Below, piece by piece: positions 13,279-20,761 of a DNA stretch of 21,814 nucleotides. Under the pieces are notes generated by a model that was given only the letters and a program-made list of their open reading frames with translations, made no database searches and was not told where the DNA came from. This DNA comes from an uncultured Campylobacter sp. (lineage in GTDB: Bacteria > Campylobacterota > Campylobacteria > Campylobacterales > Campylobacteraceae), in NCBI RefSeq assembly GCF_937997535.1, contig NZ_CALKTT010000108.1:1-21814 (forward strand), read 5' to 3'. Position 1 is the first letter of the stretch. Each line of letters starts with the position of its first letter. Both the position numbers and the translations under genes were made by a program.

Positions 13279-13961
13279 AGCTCTGCGTTGCGCTTGATCT
13301 GGGCTCGAAGCAGCAGTGTTTGCAGCTAGCGGAGGGACTTGCGGACTTTGCGGATAAAATTTGGCTAAAAGTGGGCTTGCGAGCCTATTTGCGCGACGGG
13401 GCGGGCTTTGTGGAGGAGCTAAAAAAGATTGGAAATTTTAAAATTTTCCTTGATCTAAAGCTTTACGATATCCCAAACACGATGGCAGATGCCGCCGAGG
13501 AGATCGCTAAGCTTGGCGTAGATATGATAAATGTGCACGCAAGCAGCGGCAAGCGCGCAATGGCGACGGTGATGGAGCGACTAGATAGGCTAGCTTCGCG
13601 TCCGCTGGTACTTGCAGTCTCTGCGCTAACGAGCTTTGATCAGGCAGAATTTAGCGCGGTTTACGAGCAAAATTTAAGCGACGCCGTGCGCAAATTTAGC
13701 GTGATGAGCTACGAAGCGGGGCTTGACGGCATGGTCTGCTCTGCTTACGAGAGCCGCCTGATAAAGGACGCAACGAGCGCAAATTTTATCACGCTCTGCC
13801 CTGGCGTGCGGCCATTTGGTGAGAGCGTGGGGGATCAAAAGCGGGTGGCGGATCTGAGCGTAGCGCGCGAGGCAGGGGCTGATTTTATCGTAGTCGGTCG
13901 CCCGATCTATCAGGTACAAAACCCGTGCGAAATTTGCGAGCGGATTTTGGGTCAAATTTAG
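13275..13961 (+). CDS. pyrF: Orotidine 5'-phosphate decarboxylase
   Basis: The enzyme makes UMP from orotidine monophosphate, the last step of de novo pyrimidine synthesis, in the cytoplasm. The TIM-barrel motifs are present: ALD with Asp8, WLKVGL with Lys32, and the catalytic stretch FLDLKLYDIPNT, where Asp60, Lys62 and Asp65 form the charged active-site network. The phosphate-binding end is TLCPGVRPFG and ADFIVVGRPIYQ near the C-terminus. The 228 residues are normal. The GTG start shares GTGA with the nusB stop, so translation is coupled. Little repeat DNA is found inside, although AAATTTT is used at 13434-13448. A hairpin terminator follows about 95 bases downstream. Confidence 0.97.
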   Translation: MKLCVALDLGSKQQCLQLAEGLADFADKIWLKVGLRAYLRDGAGFVEELKKIGNFKIFLDLKLYDIPNTMADAAEEIAKLGVDMINVHASSGKRAMATVMERLDRLASRPLVLAVSALTSFDQAEFSAVYEQNLSDAVRKFSVMSYEAGLDGMVCSAYESRLIKDATSANFITLCPGVRPFGESVGDQKRVADLSVAREAGADFIVVGRPIYQVQNPCEICERILGQI

Positions 13962-14056
13962 CACCCGAGCCTGCGTAAAATTTGACGCAAAATAATTTTA
14001 AGCATGGTTTTAGCGAGCAAGAAATTTTAATTAAATTACCGCACAAAGGCGGCTCG

Positions 14057-14087
14057 GACGACGTCGAAGCGTCGTCGTCATCTTTTT
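14057..14087 (+). terminator. Rho-independent-type terminator after ribH-nusB-pyrF
   Basis: GACGACG (14057-14063) and CGTCGTC (14070-14076) form a perfect seven-pair stem with a six-base loop TCGAAG. A T5 run follows at 14083-14087, a few bases after the stem. The gap between stem and T-run makes it slightly atypical. Confidence 0.5.
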
Positions 14088-14310
14088 ACAAAATCCGTTG
14101 GGGTTTTTGAAACGTAGGAGCTTTGTCGATAGCCGCCGTATGGTTAGCATGTAAAATTTGCTCTGTTGGAATTTGAAACTCGCGGTAAAGTATAGCGCTT
14201 TCGACTACAACCGGTTCAAATTTACCCGTTGGAGTTTGAAACAAACGCATCAAATTTTTGCATTTGGCGCAAAGTGGAAGCGTAAATTTACTCTGTTGGG
14301 GATTTAAAAC
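14085..14310. CRISPR. Degenerate, orphan CRISPR array of four repeats
   Basis: Four related elements of about 29 bases end at 14113, 14179, 14242 and 14310, that is, spaced 66, 63 and 68 bases. Their shared core is GTTGG-RR-TTTGAAAC. The better copies (14151-14179 and 14282-14310) also share a GTAAA(A)TTT start and CTCTGTTGG. The copy at 14282 begins with the palindrome GTAAATTTAC. The 3' end TTTGAAAC is typical of type I and III CRISPR repeats. The spacers (14114-14150, 14180-14213, 14243-14281) are 37, 34 and 39 bases and unlike each other. Repeats differ in length by one or two bases, no cas gene lies in the window and no leader is evident, so this is probably a decaying relic. Confidence 0.6.
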
Positions 14311-14472
14311 GTTTAAACTTTGCCGCGCCCAAGCTCCCTGCTAGCTTGCGGATAAAATTTCCGACAATGAGCGCGGCGGCGGGCGCTTTAGCACTAAAAA
14401 GCGGCGCGCATAAGCGCAGCGGCGACCCGGCGGCAAGATAAAATTTTAAAAATTTTTCGCACCGCGTGGATA

Positions 14473-14486
14473 AAATTTTAAAATTT
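14473..14486. repeat. 14-bp palindrome AAATTTTAAAATTT, copy 4
   Basis: It lies between the CRISPR relic and the broken Cdd1 gene. The interval 14311-14589 contains no gene, but has close variants at about 14441-14455 and 14530-14541. Confidence 0.9.
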
Positions 14487-14589
14487 GCCTCACACGAGTG
14501 AAATTTTGAAATTCTGCACTCTCAAGGGGTTTTAAAATTTTATCCAAATGGCGAGTCGAGCGAAATCTAAATAAAGATTGGAGTAAAAT

Positions 14590-14844
14590 TTGAGTAAAGG
14601 CGCAAGCGATTTTAAGAAAATCCCATATGTCGGCGAGGCGACCGAGGCTGATCTGCTGGCGCTGGGCTACTAGGATATCGCTTCATTAAAGGGCGCGGAT
14701 CCAGATGAGATGTATGAGCGCACAAAGGCGCTCGGGCGTGGCAGCGACAGGTGCATTCTCTATGTTTACCGCATGGTTTGCTACTACGCAAATACGCCTC
14801 GTCCCGACAAAGCCAAGCTGAAATGGTGGCTTTGGAAGGATTAA
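14590..14844 (+). pseudogene. Cdd1-family (helix-hairpin-helix) gene interrupted by one amber codon
   Basis: From TTG 14590, with GGAG six bases ahead, the frame reads SKGASDFKKIPYVGEATEAD and LLALGY, then TAG at 14671-14673. It goes on unbroken as DIASLKGADPDEMYERTKA, DRCILYVYRMVCYYANTPRP and KLKWWLWKD to TAA 14842-14844. Apart from the amber codon it is a full 84-residue Cdd1-type protein: helix-hairpin-helix IPYVGEATEADLLALG, the D-P-E-x-Y-E-R block, and the W-W-x-W-K-D end. A single C-to-T change in a CAG codon would explain the stop. Function in the family is not established. It is most simply a fresh pseudogene; read-through or a sequencing error is possible. Confidence 0.75.
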
Positions 14845-15439
14845 AATTACAAATTTGACCCGCGCCGTTTATAAATTTAAACGGATTTGCTAACGACCGA
14901 CGCGGCTGTATTTGCGGCACGAAACGGCGCCTCGCGGAAGTACAAGCTAGCAAGCGCAACGAACGGCGTAAATTTTAAGCGCGAGTTTTATGTGCGGCGC
15001 AAAGAGCGTAAATTTTATAGGCGCGACGTAGCGGCTAGTGCAAAGTACAAACATAGCCGCAATATGAAATTTTGATTTATTCACAGGCGCGCTTTGCGAT
15101 GAAGCGGCCTGCACGAAATATAAAATCGCTCCGATTTCTGGCAAGCGCGCGCCGAGCCGTATATGCGTCGTAAATATAAAAGAGGCTGCAGTCAGCATCT
15201 CTAGGCGGGCACGCACGGCGCGGCCTTTCACGACGGTAAGGAGCGGCAGCTGATATTTAATAATCACGCTATGGAGAAAATGAAATAGGCGGCGCGAGTT
15301 TTGCTTTTAGGCTTAAATTTTACAGACGCGACGCAGATTCTCGCGCGAGCTTTGCGAGCACAATGCGATAAAGCGGCGCAAAGAGCATAAATTTACGGGC
15401 ATCGTAGATGGGGCGCCGCAAAGCGAAAGGACGGTAAGG
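14845..15439 (+). other. Gap of about 0.6 kb without a convincing gene
   Basis: The first part (14860-15080) carries AAATTTTA motifs and only short, repeat-driven frames. From ATG 15163 a 41-codon frame, broken by TAG at 15202, ends as FHDGKERQLIFNNHAMEKMK at 15288. This has protein-like character and may be the tail of a lost gene. Its last residues resemble those of the partial frame at the window start (KNKAMEKIG), but the match is too short to interpret. 15290-15430 holds nothing I recognise. Confidence 0.5.
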
Positions 15440-16249
15440 ATGAAATTTTTTGCTATTTTGATTTTGTGCGCGAGCGCGCTTTTGGGCGAGACGATCAGCG
15501 CGAAATATGAGATTTCGTTCGGCGTTTTCGGCGCGGTCGGCAGCGCAAATACGCAGCTCGTGCGGCAGGGCGATCGCTACGAGATCGTCATGGATGCCGT
15601 TGCGCAGGGCGTCGCGGGTAGCCTAAGCGGGCAAAGGCGCGAGAGCTTCCGCTCAAAGGGGCGCATTGTGGCGGGGCTTTTGATGCCCGATCTCTACGTC
15701 CACGAGGTCTCGCGCAAAAAGGGCAAAACGACGAAAAACGAGCGCAAAACCTACGCCTTCGACTACGCGCGCAAAACGATAAAATTTCAAAAGTTCAAGG
15801 GCACGGGCGGCGAGCTACAGCTCGTAAGCGATGAAATTTTGCCCTATTTTGCGACGAACGACCTGCTGAGTTTGTTTTTCAATTTCTCTAAAATCCCACA
15901 CTCGGGCGATAAATTTTTCGTCCGAGCCGCGGGCGCAAAAGGCGCTGACGGAAGGATCGACATCGAAAGGCCGCGCGGAAGCGCCGCCGCAAATATCGCG
16001 AGCGAGCTCGGCGTCGCGCCGCCTAGCGATGCGGATGCGGGCTCCGGCACAGCGGCAAGCGCGAAACCGGGCGAGCATGGCGCGGATAAGCAGGCTGCGG
16101 CGATCTACGTAGTTTTCATCAACCAGCCGATATTTTCGAGCAGCCGAGGCGAGCTGCACCTGAGCCTAAACGAGCGCGGTTACGCCGATCGCGCCGTTTT
16201 GAAGGACGTGCTGCTCTTCGGCGACATCCGCGCGCGGCTCGTGGAATGA
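15440..16249 (+). CDS. DUF3108 domain periplasmic protein
   Basis: The 269-residue protein has a short signal peptide (MKFFAILILCASALLG) followed by a beta-rich body typical of DUF3108: YEISFGVFGAVGSANTQLVR, then DLYVHEVSRKKGKTTKNERK, FDYARKTIKF, an inner aromatic stretch YFATNDLLSLFFNF, and a final AVLKDVLLFGDIRARLVE strand. The family lies in the cell envelope and has no proven function in Campylobacter. Residues about 165-215 (ASELGVAPPSDADAGSGTAA) are a linker-like insertion rich in A, G and D, without AAATTT motifs. AAGGACGGTAAGG precedes ATG 15440. The gene stands alone and is convergent with the membrane-protein gene at 16278, with a 20-bp palindrome between them. Confidence 0.75.
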   Translation: MKFFAILILCASALLGETISAKYEISFGVFGAVGSANTQLVRQGDRYEIVMDAVAQGVAGSLSGQRRESFRSKGRIVAGLLMPDLYVHEVSRKKGKTTKNERKTYAFDYARKTIKFQKFKGTGGELQLVSDEILPYFATNDLLSLFFNFSKIPHSGDKFFVRAAGAKGADGRIDIERPRGSAAANIASELGVAPPSDADAGSGTAASAKPGEHGADKQAAAIYVVFINQPIFSSSRGELHLSLNERGYADRAVLKDVLLFGDIRARLVE

Positions 16250-16274
16250 GACTTCGTAAATTCGAAAAATGCCT

Positions 16275-16294
16275 GAGTTAAAAATTTTTAACTC
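16275..16294. terminator. 20-bp perfect palindrome between convergent genes
   Basis: GAGTTAAAAATTTTTAACTC is fully self-complementary. It lies 25 bases after the DUF3108 stop, and the minus-strand gene ends inside it (TAA at 16278-16280). With A and T runs on either strand it may work as a weak two-way terminator. It has no GC-rich stem, so this is uncertain. Confidence 0.35.
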
Positions 16295-17177
16295 TTAAAA
16301 GATAATTTGGCGCGTCTAGGTCTTTATTAAATTTTAATTTCATATATTTTTTAAGCTCGTTATATTCTTTATTAGTGGATATAAATATAAAAAATTTGTT
16401 GTAAAGCGCGTCTATAATTAAAGCATCGACAAACCTACATGAAAATAAGCCGCCCTTAAATAGATGAAAAATCATTTGCGGTGTAAAAATGAATACAACC
16501 GCTCCCATACAGCAAAATAACATTATAAAGACTATCATAGAGTCATCAAATATCGCGCCATAAATATAAGCGATTACGTATATAGTAAGACAGGTTTTTC
16601 CTGCGATTCTTTCCGTTTCCGTATATTTATGTGTTTCGCTTTCATAAAAAAATGCGAAAGTCTTTTTGAAATATAAAATCTCATCAAATTTCATTACGAG
16701 CTGCTCGCCTGATTTTATACATTTTATGCTTGAGTTTAAAAATATAAATTTTCTTCCGTAATGCTGCGAAAAACCCTTAAGGACTCTGGCAACTAAAGGT
16801 ACAGTAAGTAAAATATTTGCAACTTTTCTATCGTAGGGGATATTAAATACTAAATTTATAAACATGGCAAAACAAAGCAATACCGCTATAGTTATAATAT
16901 ATACGATCGTTATATAATCTTTGATGACTAACGGCTCTTTGTCGTAATCACGAGTTTTAACACCTCGCGATGAAATACCGCCCGGGTTTAAATTTTGAAA
17001 TTTTACCTCGTTTTTTGAGTTTAAATTCATGTCGTTTAAATTTCTATCTCGGAAATTTGCGGCGCAAAGATAATTGGCTTGCAATTTGGGGTATGTTTGA
17101 TTAAAATTCGCATTTTTAAAGCTTTTGCTACTCAAATTTGTATCGTTTAAATTTAATGAGCTGCGATCCCGTTGCAT
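16278..17177 (-). CDS. AT-rich membrane protein gene with pentapeptide-like N-terminus, hypothetical
   Basis: I do not recognise the family. The 299-residue frame starts with about 65 residues of N-L and N-F steps (LNDTNLSSKSFKNANF, CAANFRDRNLNDMNLN), like pentapeptide repeats. Three or four hydrophobic segments follow: IVYIITIAVLLCFAMFINLV, a pair around CLTIYVIAYIYGAIF and MIVFIMLFCCMGAVVFIF, and possibly VANILLTVPLVA. The tail is charged. The DNA is clearly richer in A and T than its neighbours, suggesting separate or later acquisition. The start is uncertain: no good ribosome site precedes ATG 17177. In another frame just upstream the sequence ADIFDDADLSDA continues the pentapeptide pattern, so the true gene may start near 17295 and contain a one-base frameshift. 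Confidence 0.55.
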   Translation of the reverse strand: MQRDRSSLNLNDTNLSSKSFKNANFNQTYPKLQANYLCAANFRDRNLNDMNLNSKNEVKFQNLNPGGISSRGVKTRDYDKEPLVIKDYITIVYIITIAVLLCFAMFINLVFNIPYDRKVANILLTVPLVARVLKGFSQHYGRKFIFLNSSIKCIKSGEQLVMKFDEILYFKKTFAFFYESETHKYTETERIAGKTCLTIYVIAYIYGAIFDDSMIVFIMLFCCMGAVVFIFTPQMIFHLFKGGLFSCRFVDALIIDALYNKFFIFISTNKEYNELKKYMKLKFNKDLDAPNYLLRVKNF

Positions 17178-17295
17178 CGCTTAGATCCGCATCGTCAAAG
17201 ATATCGGCGCTAGCGCCTTTTCGCAGCCTTTGCTTTAAGTTTTGGCGCCCTTCGTTTAGAGGCTTTTTAAATTCCTCAAGCAGCACTTTATCCAA
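17128..17295 (-). pseudogene. Possible frameshifted 5' part of the membrane-protein gene
   Basis: From TTG 17295, with AAGGA eight bases ahead, the minus strand reads LDKVLLEEFKKPLNEGRQ, then NLKQRLRKGASADIFDDADLSDA, before running into a K-F tract and TAG at 17128-17130. The protein-like charge pattern, the ribosome site and the in-register pentapeptide steps ADIFD-DADLSDA suggest that this is the genuine start of the gene annotated from 17177, one base out of frame with it. The join would fall near 17155-17180. The region between here and the thiE stop (17296-17474) holds only a weak 68-codon frame. Confidence 0.35.
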
Positions 17296-17474
17296 AAAAT
17301 ATCCTTAAGCTTAAATCGCTCGTATTTTATAACTTCGGGCTTAAATCGCAATAAATCGCGCCCGTTTCGCGCGTTTTTGATTTTATTAAAAGATGTGTTT
17401 TGCATTGCGCCGCATGCAGCGCAATGATGGCGGCAAAGCACGGCAAAAGAAACGGACCACATTTTCGGATCGAT

Positions 17475-18677
17475 TCATTTCTTAAATTTTCTTATGAAAT
17501 CGCTCGCGTCCCGCGCCGTCATCGCCGAGCTCATAACGGCGATCCTATCGGCTCCCGCGCGTAGGACCGAGGCGAAATTGCGCGGCGTTATGCCGCCCAG
17601 TGCGTAAATTTCGCCGTCGTAAAACCTACGCACGGTGCGGATCAAATTTAGCCCCTTCGGCGCGAGCCCCGCCTTGCAATCGGTCGCGAAGATATGGCTC
17701 AGGCAGATCGCGCTCGCGCCCAGCTCCAGCGCCTCGCGCGCCTCCGCTTCGCTGTGACAGGAAGCGACCAGTTTTTTGAAATTTGCGCTCAAAAACTCCG
17801 CGCCGCGCGCCGCGCTGAAGCTCCGCAAAACCCCGAGCGGCAGCCATAAATTTCTCACTCCCGCGCTCAGCGCAAAATCTGCAAAATTATGCACAAAGAT
17901 CGCAGGCTGGCGCCTTGCATTCTGCGAGTTTTCCGCCTCTTTCACGCTCTGTGAATTTTCTACGCCCTCTATACTTTCCGAGTTTTCTATACACTGCGCG
18001 TTCCATGAGCTCCCCGCATTTTTTGCACTATGCACATCATTCGCATTTTCTGTACTTTGCGCACCCTGCATACTTTCCGCATTTTCTACGCCCCGTACGC
18101 CTTCTGCCGCTAGTTTTGTTCCGCATACGGCGCTGCGAAGCGAAATTTCGCCCAGCTCGCTATCATCCACGCGATTTGCAGCGCCGATAAAATTTTCGGA
18201 CGAAATTTCATCTAAAACACAAGCGGAATTTTTATGCCGTGTTTCATCCGTAGCGGTACCGTGCTTGCGGGCCATATCCACGCAAAGCTCGCTCTTGCCG
18301 CCGCCCAAATGGAGCTTTTTTGGCAAAACTTCGTCTGCATCGCGCTCGCAGAGCAAAATTTTATCCGCGTAGGCCGCGCTCGCGTCTAATTCGCCCTCAA
18401 GAGCTTGGATTTCGCCAAATTTAGCAGTGCAAGCTTCATCTGCAAAAATCACGTTTGCAAAAGCCTTATCCGCGCAAAACCCGCTTTTACAGGCACGTAA
18501 AATTTTACCAAACAGCGCCGCGTAGGCATCCTCGTCTAAATCCTTTTCGCGCAAGACGATCTCGCCTACGCCCGCCGCGGCAAAATCCGCCATACGCGAG
18601 AGCAACGCCGCCTCGCCGCCGCAGAGCGCGCGATTTGTGATGATCGTAATGCGCGAAGCAAGCTCAAAATCTAGCAT
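17475..18677 (-). CDS. thiE: Thiamine-phosphate synthase-like ThiE with large internal insert
   Basis: ThiE joins the thiazole phosphate and HMP-PP to give thiamine phosphate. The N-terminal part has RITIITNRALC (9-19) and GEIVLREKDLDED (38-50), matching the T-N-R and L-R-E-K-D substrate motifs. The C-terminal part has VASCHSEAEAREALELGA, FATDCKAGLAPKGL, YALGGITPRNF and AGADRIAVMSS, the phosphate-binding end of the TIM barrel. At 400 residues it is twice the usual 200. Residues about 140-257 are a low-complexity insert with E-N-S and E-N-A steps, and 65-135 also look expanded. Whether the enzyme is active is unclear. It follows thiH and a spacer ORF, with AAAGGGG before the ATG; in C. jejuni too, thiE follows thiH. 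Confidence is lower for activity than for identity. Confidence 0.82.
   Translation of the reverse strand: MLDFELASRITIITNRALCGGEAALLSRMADFAAAGVGEIVLREKDLDEDAYAALFGKILRACKSGFCADKAFANVIFADEACTAKFGEIQALEGELDASAAYADKILLCERDADEVLPKKLHLGGGKSELCVDMARKHGTATDETRHKNSACVLDEISSENFIGAANRVDDSELGEISLRSAVCGTKLAAEGVRGVENAESMQGAQSTENANDVHSAKNAGSSWNAQCIENSESIEGVENSQSVKEAENSQNARRQPAIFVHNFADFALSAGVRNLWLPLGVLRSFSAARGAEFLSANFKKLVASCHSEAEAREALELGASAICLSHIFATDCKAGLAPKGLNLIRTVRRFYDGEIYALGGITPRNFASVLRAGADRIAVMSSAMTARDASDFIRKFKK
17926..18085 (-). repeat. Periodic degenerate array inside thiE
   Basis: On the plus strand the element G-A/C-A/G-TTTT starts at 17926, 17953, 17980, 18016, 18043 and 18079, at intervals of 27, 27, 36, 27 and 36 bases, all multiples of nine. 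Read on the coding strand each gives E-N-S, E-N-A or K-N-A. Only the 17953 copy is still GAATTT; the others look like decayed RAATTY. Fresh AAATTT/GAATTT sites cluster next to it at 18140-18240. Confidence 0.7.
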
Positions 18678-19387
18678 CCGCCCGCCCCTTTAAACTCAAT
18701 ATCCGTGCGCGACACCGCACCGAGGTTTAAAGTTTTACTCGCAGCGTTTGATTTTAAAATTTCGCCCGCAGCGCTAAGGTTTAAAATCTCATTCGCCAGG
18801 CTTGAAGCCAAAATCCCTATCTCCGCGCTAGAGCTTAAAATTCTCGCAGCACCGCTAGAGATAAAATTCTTCGCCGCCGCATCGAAAACTAAATCCACAG
18901 CCGAGATGCCGGAGCTTAAAATTCTGCCCGTCCAGACAGAGGCTAAAATTTTGTTCGCGCCGCTAGAGTTCAAAGCATCTGCCGAACCATTAGATTTTAT
19001 TGACCTTGCGTTGCCGCCGCATAAAAACCTTAAGCTCACGCCGTTTTTAAATTCAAAATTTACGCCGCCTGTAGGTTCGGAATTTGTGCTGCCTTTAAAT
19101 TTTAAATCCGCGCGCGTCCTCCTGGGTCTTAAATTTACGCACGCATTTTGAAGCCCAAAATTTCCTGAGCGTGCTAACGCGGTACCTAAAATTTTATCAT
19201 CCGTCATAGCGCCATAAATTTTATTGCGGCGTGCGGTGCTGTAAAATTCGGCGTAGTATTTTACGCTACAAATTTTATTTCCGCGCCGAGCAGCGCAAAA
19301 TCCGCCTTCGAGGTCGGCACTACAAATCTCGCGTCCTGCGCCGCAAATTTCATCCGCACACGCAGCAAAATTTCGCGCCTCACACAT
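18671..19387 (-). CDS. Spacer ORF between thiH and thiE, built of nine-residue repeats, hypothetical
   Basis: This 238-codon frame exactly fills the gap between thiH and thiE. Its ATG overlaps the thiH end by eight bases and its stop overlaps the thiE start by seven. I recognise no family. The C-terminal third is a nine-residue repeat: RILSSSAEI, GILASSLAN, EILNLSAAG, EILKSNAAS, KTLNLGAVS. The N-terminal part has D-E-I-C, R-E-I-C, N-K-I-C and N-K-I-Y steps. All are AAATTY or AAAATTY motifs read in frame. No signal, transmembrane or catalytic motif is evident. Tight coupling at both ends suggests that it is translated, but the sequence looks DNA-driven; it may be only a spacer kept open to avoid polarity on thiE. 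Confidence 0.35.
   Translation of the reverse strand: MCEARNFAACADEICGAGREICSADLEGGFCAARRGNKICSVKYYAEFYSTARRNKIYGAMTDDKILGTALARSGNFGLQNACVNLRPRRTRADLKFKGSTNSEPTGGVNFEFKNGVSLRFLCGGNARSIKSNGSADALNSSGANKILASVWTGRILSSGISAVDLVFDAAAKNFISSGAARILSSSAEIGILASSLANEILNLSAAGEILKSNAASKTLNLGAVSRTDIEFKGAGGC
18757..18951 (-). repeat. 27-bp-period AAATTY array in the thiH-thiE spacer
   Basis: Motif positions (plus strand) are 18757 (AAATTT), 18784 (AAATCT), 18811 (AAATCC), 18838 (AAATTC), 18864 (AAATTC, one base off), then 18919 and 18946. The first three steps and the last are exactly 27 bases. Flanking bases such as GCGCTAGAG and CCGCTAGAG recur between copies, showing descent from a tandem unit. Confidence 0.85.
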
Positions 19388-20513
19388 AGATATACTCGCT
19401 CATCAGCGGCTGCAGCCCGCCGTCGCGGATCGCCTCGCAGACCTCGCTTACGCTACGCGCGTCGCTGATCTCGAACTGCTCGTCGCCCCTCTGCTCGCTG
19501 TGCCCGCCGATACCCACGCTCACGCCCGCCGAAATTTTACTCGCCGCGATCCTGATCGCGTTGTCGCGGAAGCCCGCCCTCTCGCGCGTGGAGATCGTGA
19601 TCTGCGCACTTGGCAGCAGCAGCCGATACGCGCACATCACCTGCAGCAGCTCGCGCTCACCGACGTCCTTCGGATTTATTTTGTCGTTGTTGATGATCGG
19701 GCGCAGACGCGGCACCGAAAAGGAGATCTCGGCGCGCGGGTACTTGCGCTGAAGCAGCCACGCGTGCACGCCCGTGGCAAAGGCATCGCGGCGGAAGTCC
19801 CCGAGCCCCAAAAGCGCCGCAAAGCCCACGCCGCGCATACCGCCTCTAATCGCGCGCTCTTGGGCTGCGAAGCGATACGCAAAAACGCGCTTGTTGCCCG
19901 CAAGATGCAGCTGTGCGTAGCGCGCGGGATCGTAGGTTTCTTGAAAAACGGTGACGAAATCGACGCCGCAAGCATGCAAATAGGCGTAATCGGCGGAGTT
20001 TAGCGGATAAATTTCGACGCCGATTACCTTAAAATACTGCCGCGCGAGCTCACAGGCGCGCCCGATGTATCGCACGGGGCTGTTTTTCTCGCTCTCGCCC
20101 GTGAGGATTAAAATTTCCTCCAATCCGCTCGCCGCGATCGCTTCAAACTCCGCCTTTAGCTGCGCCTCATCGAGCCTTGCGCGCGCGATTTTGTTTTTGC
20201 AGTTAAAGCCGCAGTAAACACAGAGATTGTCACAGTAATTGGAGATGTAAATCGGCGTGAAAACGGCAACGTTGCTACCGAAATGCGCCGCCTTTTCGCG
20301 CGCTGCGACCTGCGCGATCTGCTCCAAATGCTCGCCCGCACGCACGCTTAGTAGCGCGGCGAAATCGCGCAGACTTCTGTTTTTCGCGCCGATCGCCTTT
20401 TGCACGTCAGCCTCGCTCGCCTCCTCGCAAAAGCCCTCGCGCAGAGCGAGCGTGCTCTGCATTATCTCGCTTCCGATATCCTCCATGCCCGCTAGATAGC
20501 CGGTTCCCATCAT
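19380..20513 (-). CDS. thiH: 2-iminoacetate synthase ThiH (radical SAM)
   Basis: ThiH cleaves tyrosine to dehydroglycine (2-iminoacetate) and p-cresol, supplying the glycine-derived part of the thiamine thiazole ring in anaerobic-type pathways. The [4Fe-4S]-SAM motif is C-x3-C-x2-C at Cys94, Cys98 and Cys101 (SNYCDNLCVYCGF). The GESEK motif follows at about 138-142, and the rest matches the family: VEIYPLNSADYAYL, FQETYDPARYAQLH, GVGFAALLGLGDFRRDA, SVPRLRPI and STRERAGFRDN. The 377 residues are normal. Two ATG codons stand in tandem at the start (20513 and 20510); no strong ribosome site is visible, only GGAAAATTTTAAAG. It lies 248 bases after thiG and overlaps the spacer ORF at its end. Confidence 0.96.
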   Translation of the reverse strand: MMGTGYLAGMEDIGSEIMQSTLALREGFCEEASEADVQKAIGAKNRSLRDFAALLSVRAGEHLEQIAQVAAREKAAHFGSNVAVFTPIYISNYCDNLCVYCGFNCKNKIARARLDEAQLKAEFEAIAASGLEEILILTGESEKNSPVRYIGRACELARQYFKVIGVEIYPLNSADYAYLHACGVDFVTVFQETYDPARYAQLHLAGNKRVFAYRFAAQERAIRGGMRGVGFAALLGLGDFRRDAFATGVHAWLLQRKYPRAEISFSVPRLRPIINNDKINPKDVGERELLQVMCAYRLLLPSAQITISTRERAGFRDNAIRIAASKISAGVSVGIGGHSEQRGDEQFEISDARSVSEVCEAIRDGGLQPLMSEYIYV

Positions 20514-20761
20514 CTTTAAAATTTTCCTTTTAAATTTTCATTTAAATTCCACGCGGCACGTTTTTGCGTGTAAATTTATGCGGCGCAAATTTTAAAATTT
20601 CATATTTGCGCCGTGCCGTGCGAAATTTTAAAATTCCACGCCATGTCTATCGGCCGCTATGTCGAGCTTGCGCGATATATAATCCGTACAAACCCAAGAG
20701 AGGCAAATTCGGCGCAAAAAAACACGGCTCGCGCAACCAAGCGCGTTTAAAATTTTAATCG
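20514..20761. other. Repeat-filled gap between thiG and thiH
   Basis: The gap holds no gene. I count seven RAATTY sites in 20521-20640 alone, including an exact and a near-exact 14-bp palindrome. thiG and thiH are usually adjacent, so this is probably inserted repeat DNA inside an operon. Unlike the other operon spacers it is not spanned by one open frame. Confidence 0.6.
20587..20600. repeat. 14-bp palindrome AAATTTTAAAATTT, copy 5
   Basis: This copy lies within the thiG-thiH gap. A variant ending in AAATTC follows 36 bases later (20623-20636). Confidence 0.9.

Noticed and set aside
14473..14486. AAATTTTAAAATTT palindromes as transcription terminators
   Set aside because: They have no GC stem, they are symmetric, and copies occur upstream of genes and inside operon gaps as well as at gene ends.
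14671..14673. Genome-wide amber suppression explaining TAG in the Cdd1 gene and the SMR gene
   Set aside because: serS and nikK end in TAG at their normal lengths, and the SMR gene also has frameshifts, so ordinary gene decay is simpler.
14887..15267. Overlapping plus- and minus-strand frames of 60-106 codons
   Set aside because: They have repeat-driven K-F/R-K composition, no ribosome sites and no family resemblance.
15163..15288. Similarity of the peptide ending at 15288 to the frame ending at 45 (both end in A-M-E-K)
   Set aside because: The shared stretch is too short to show a duplication.
17256..17462. 68-codon minus-strand frame downstream of thiE
   Set aside because: It has no recognisable motif and no clear ribosome site, and overlaps a more protein-like frame starting at TTG 17295.
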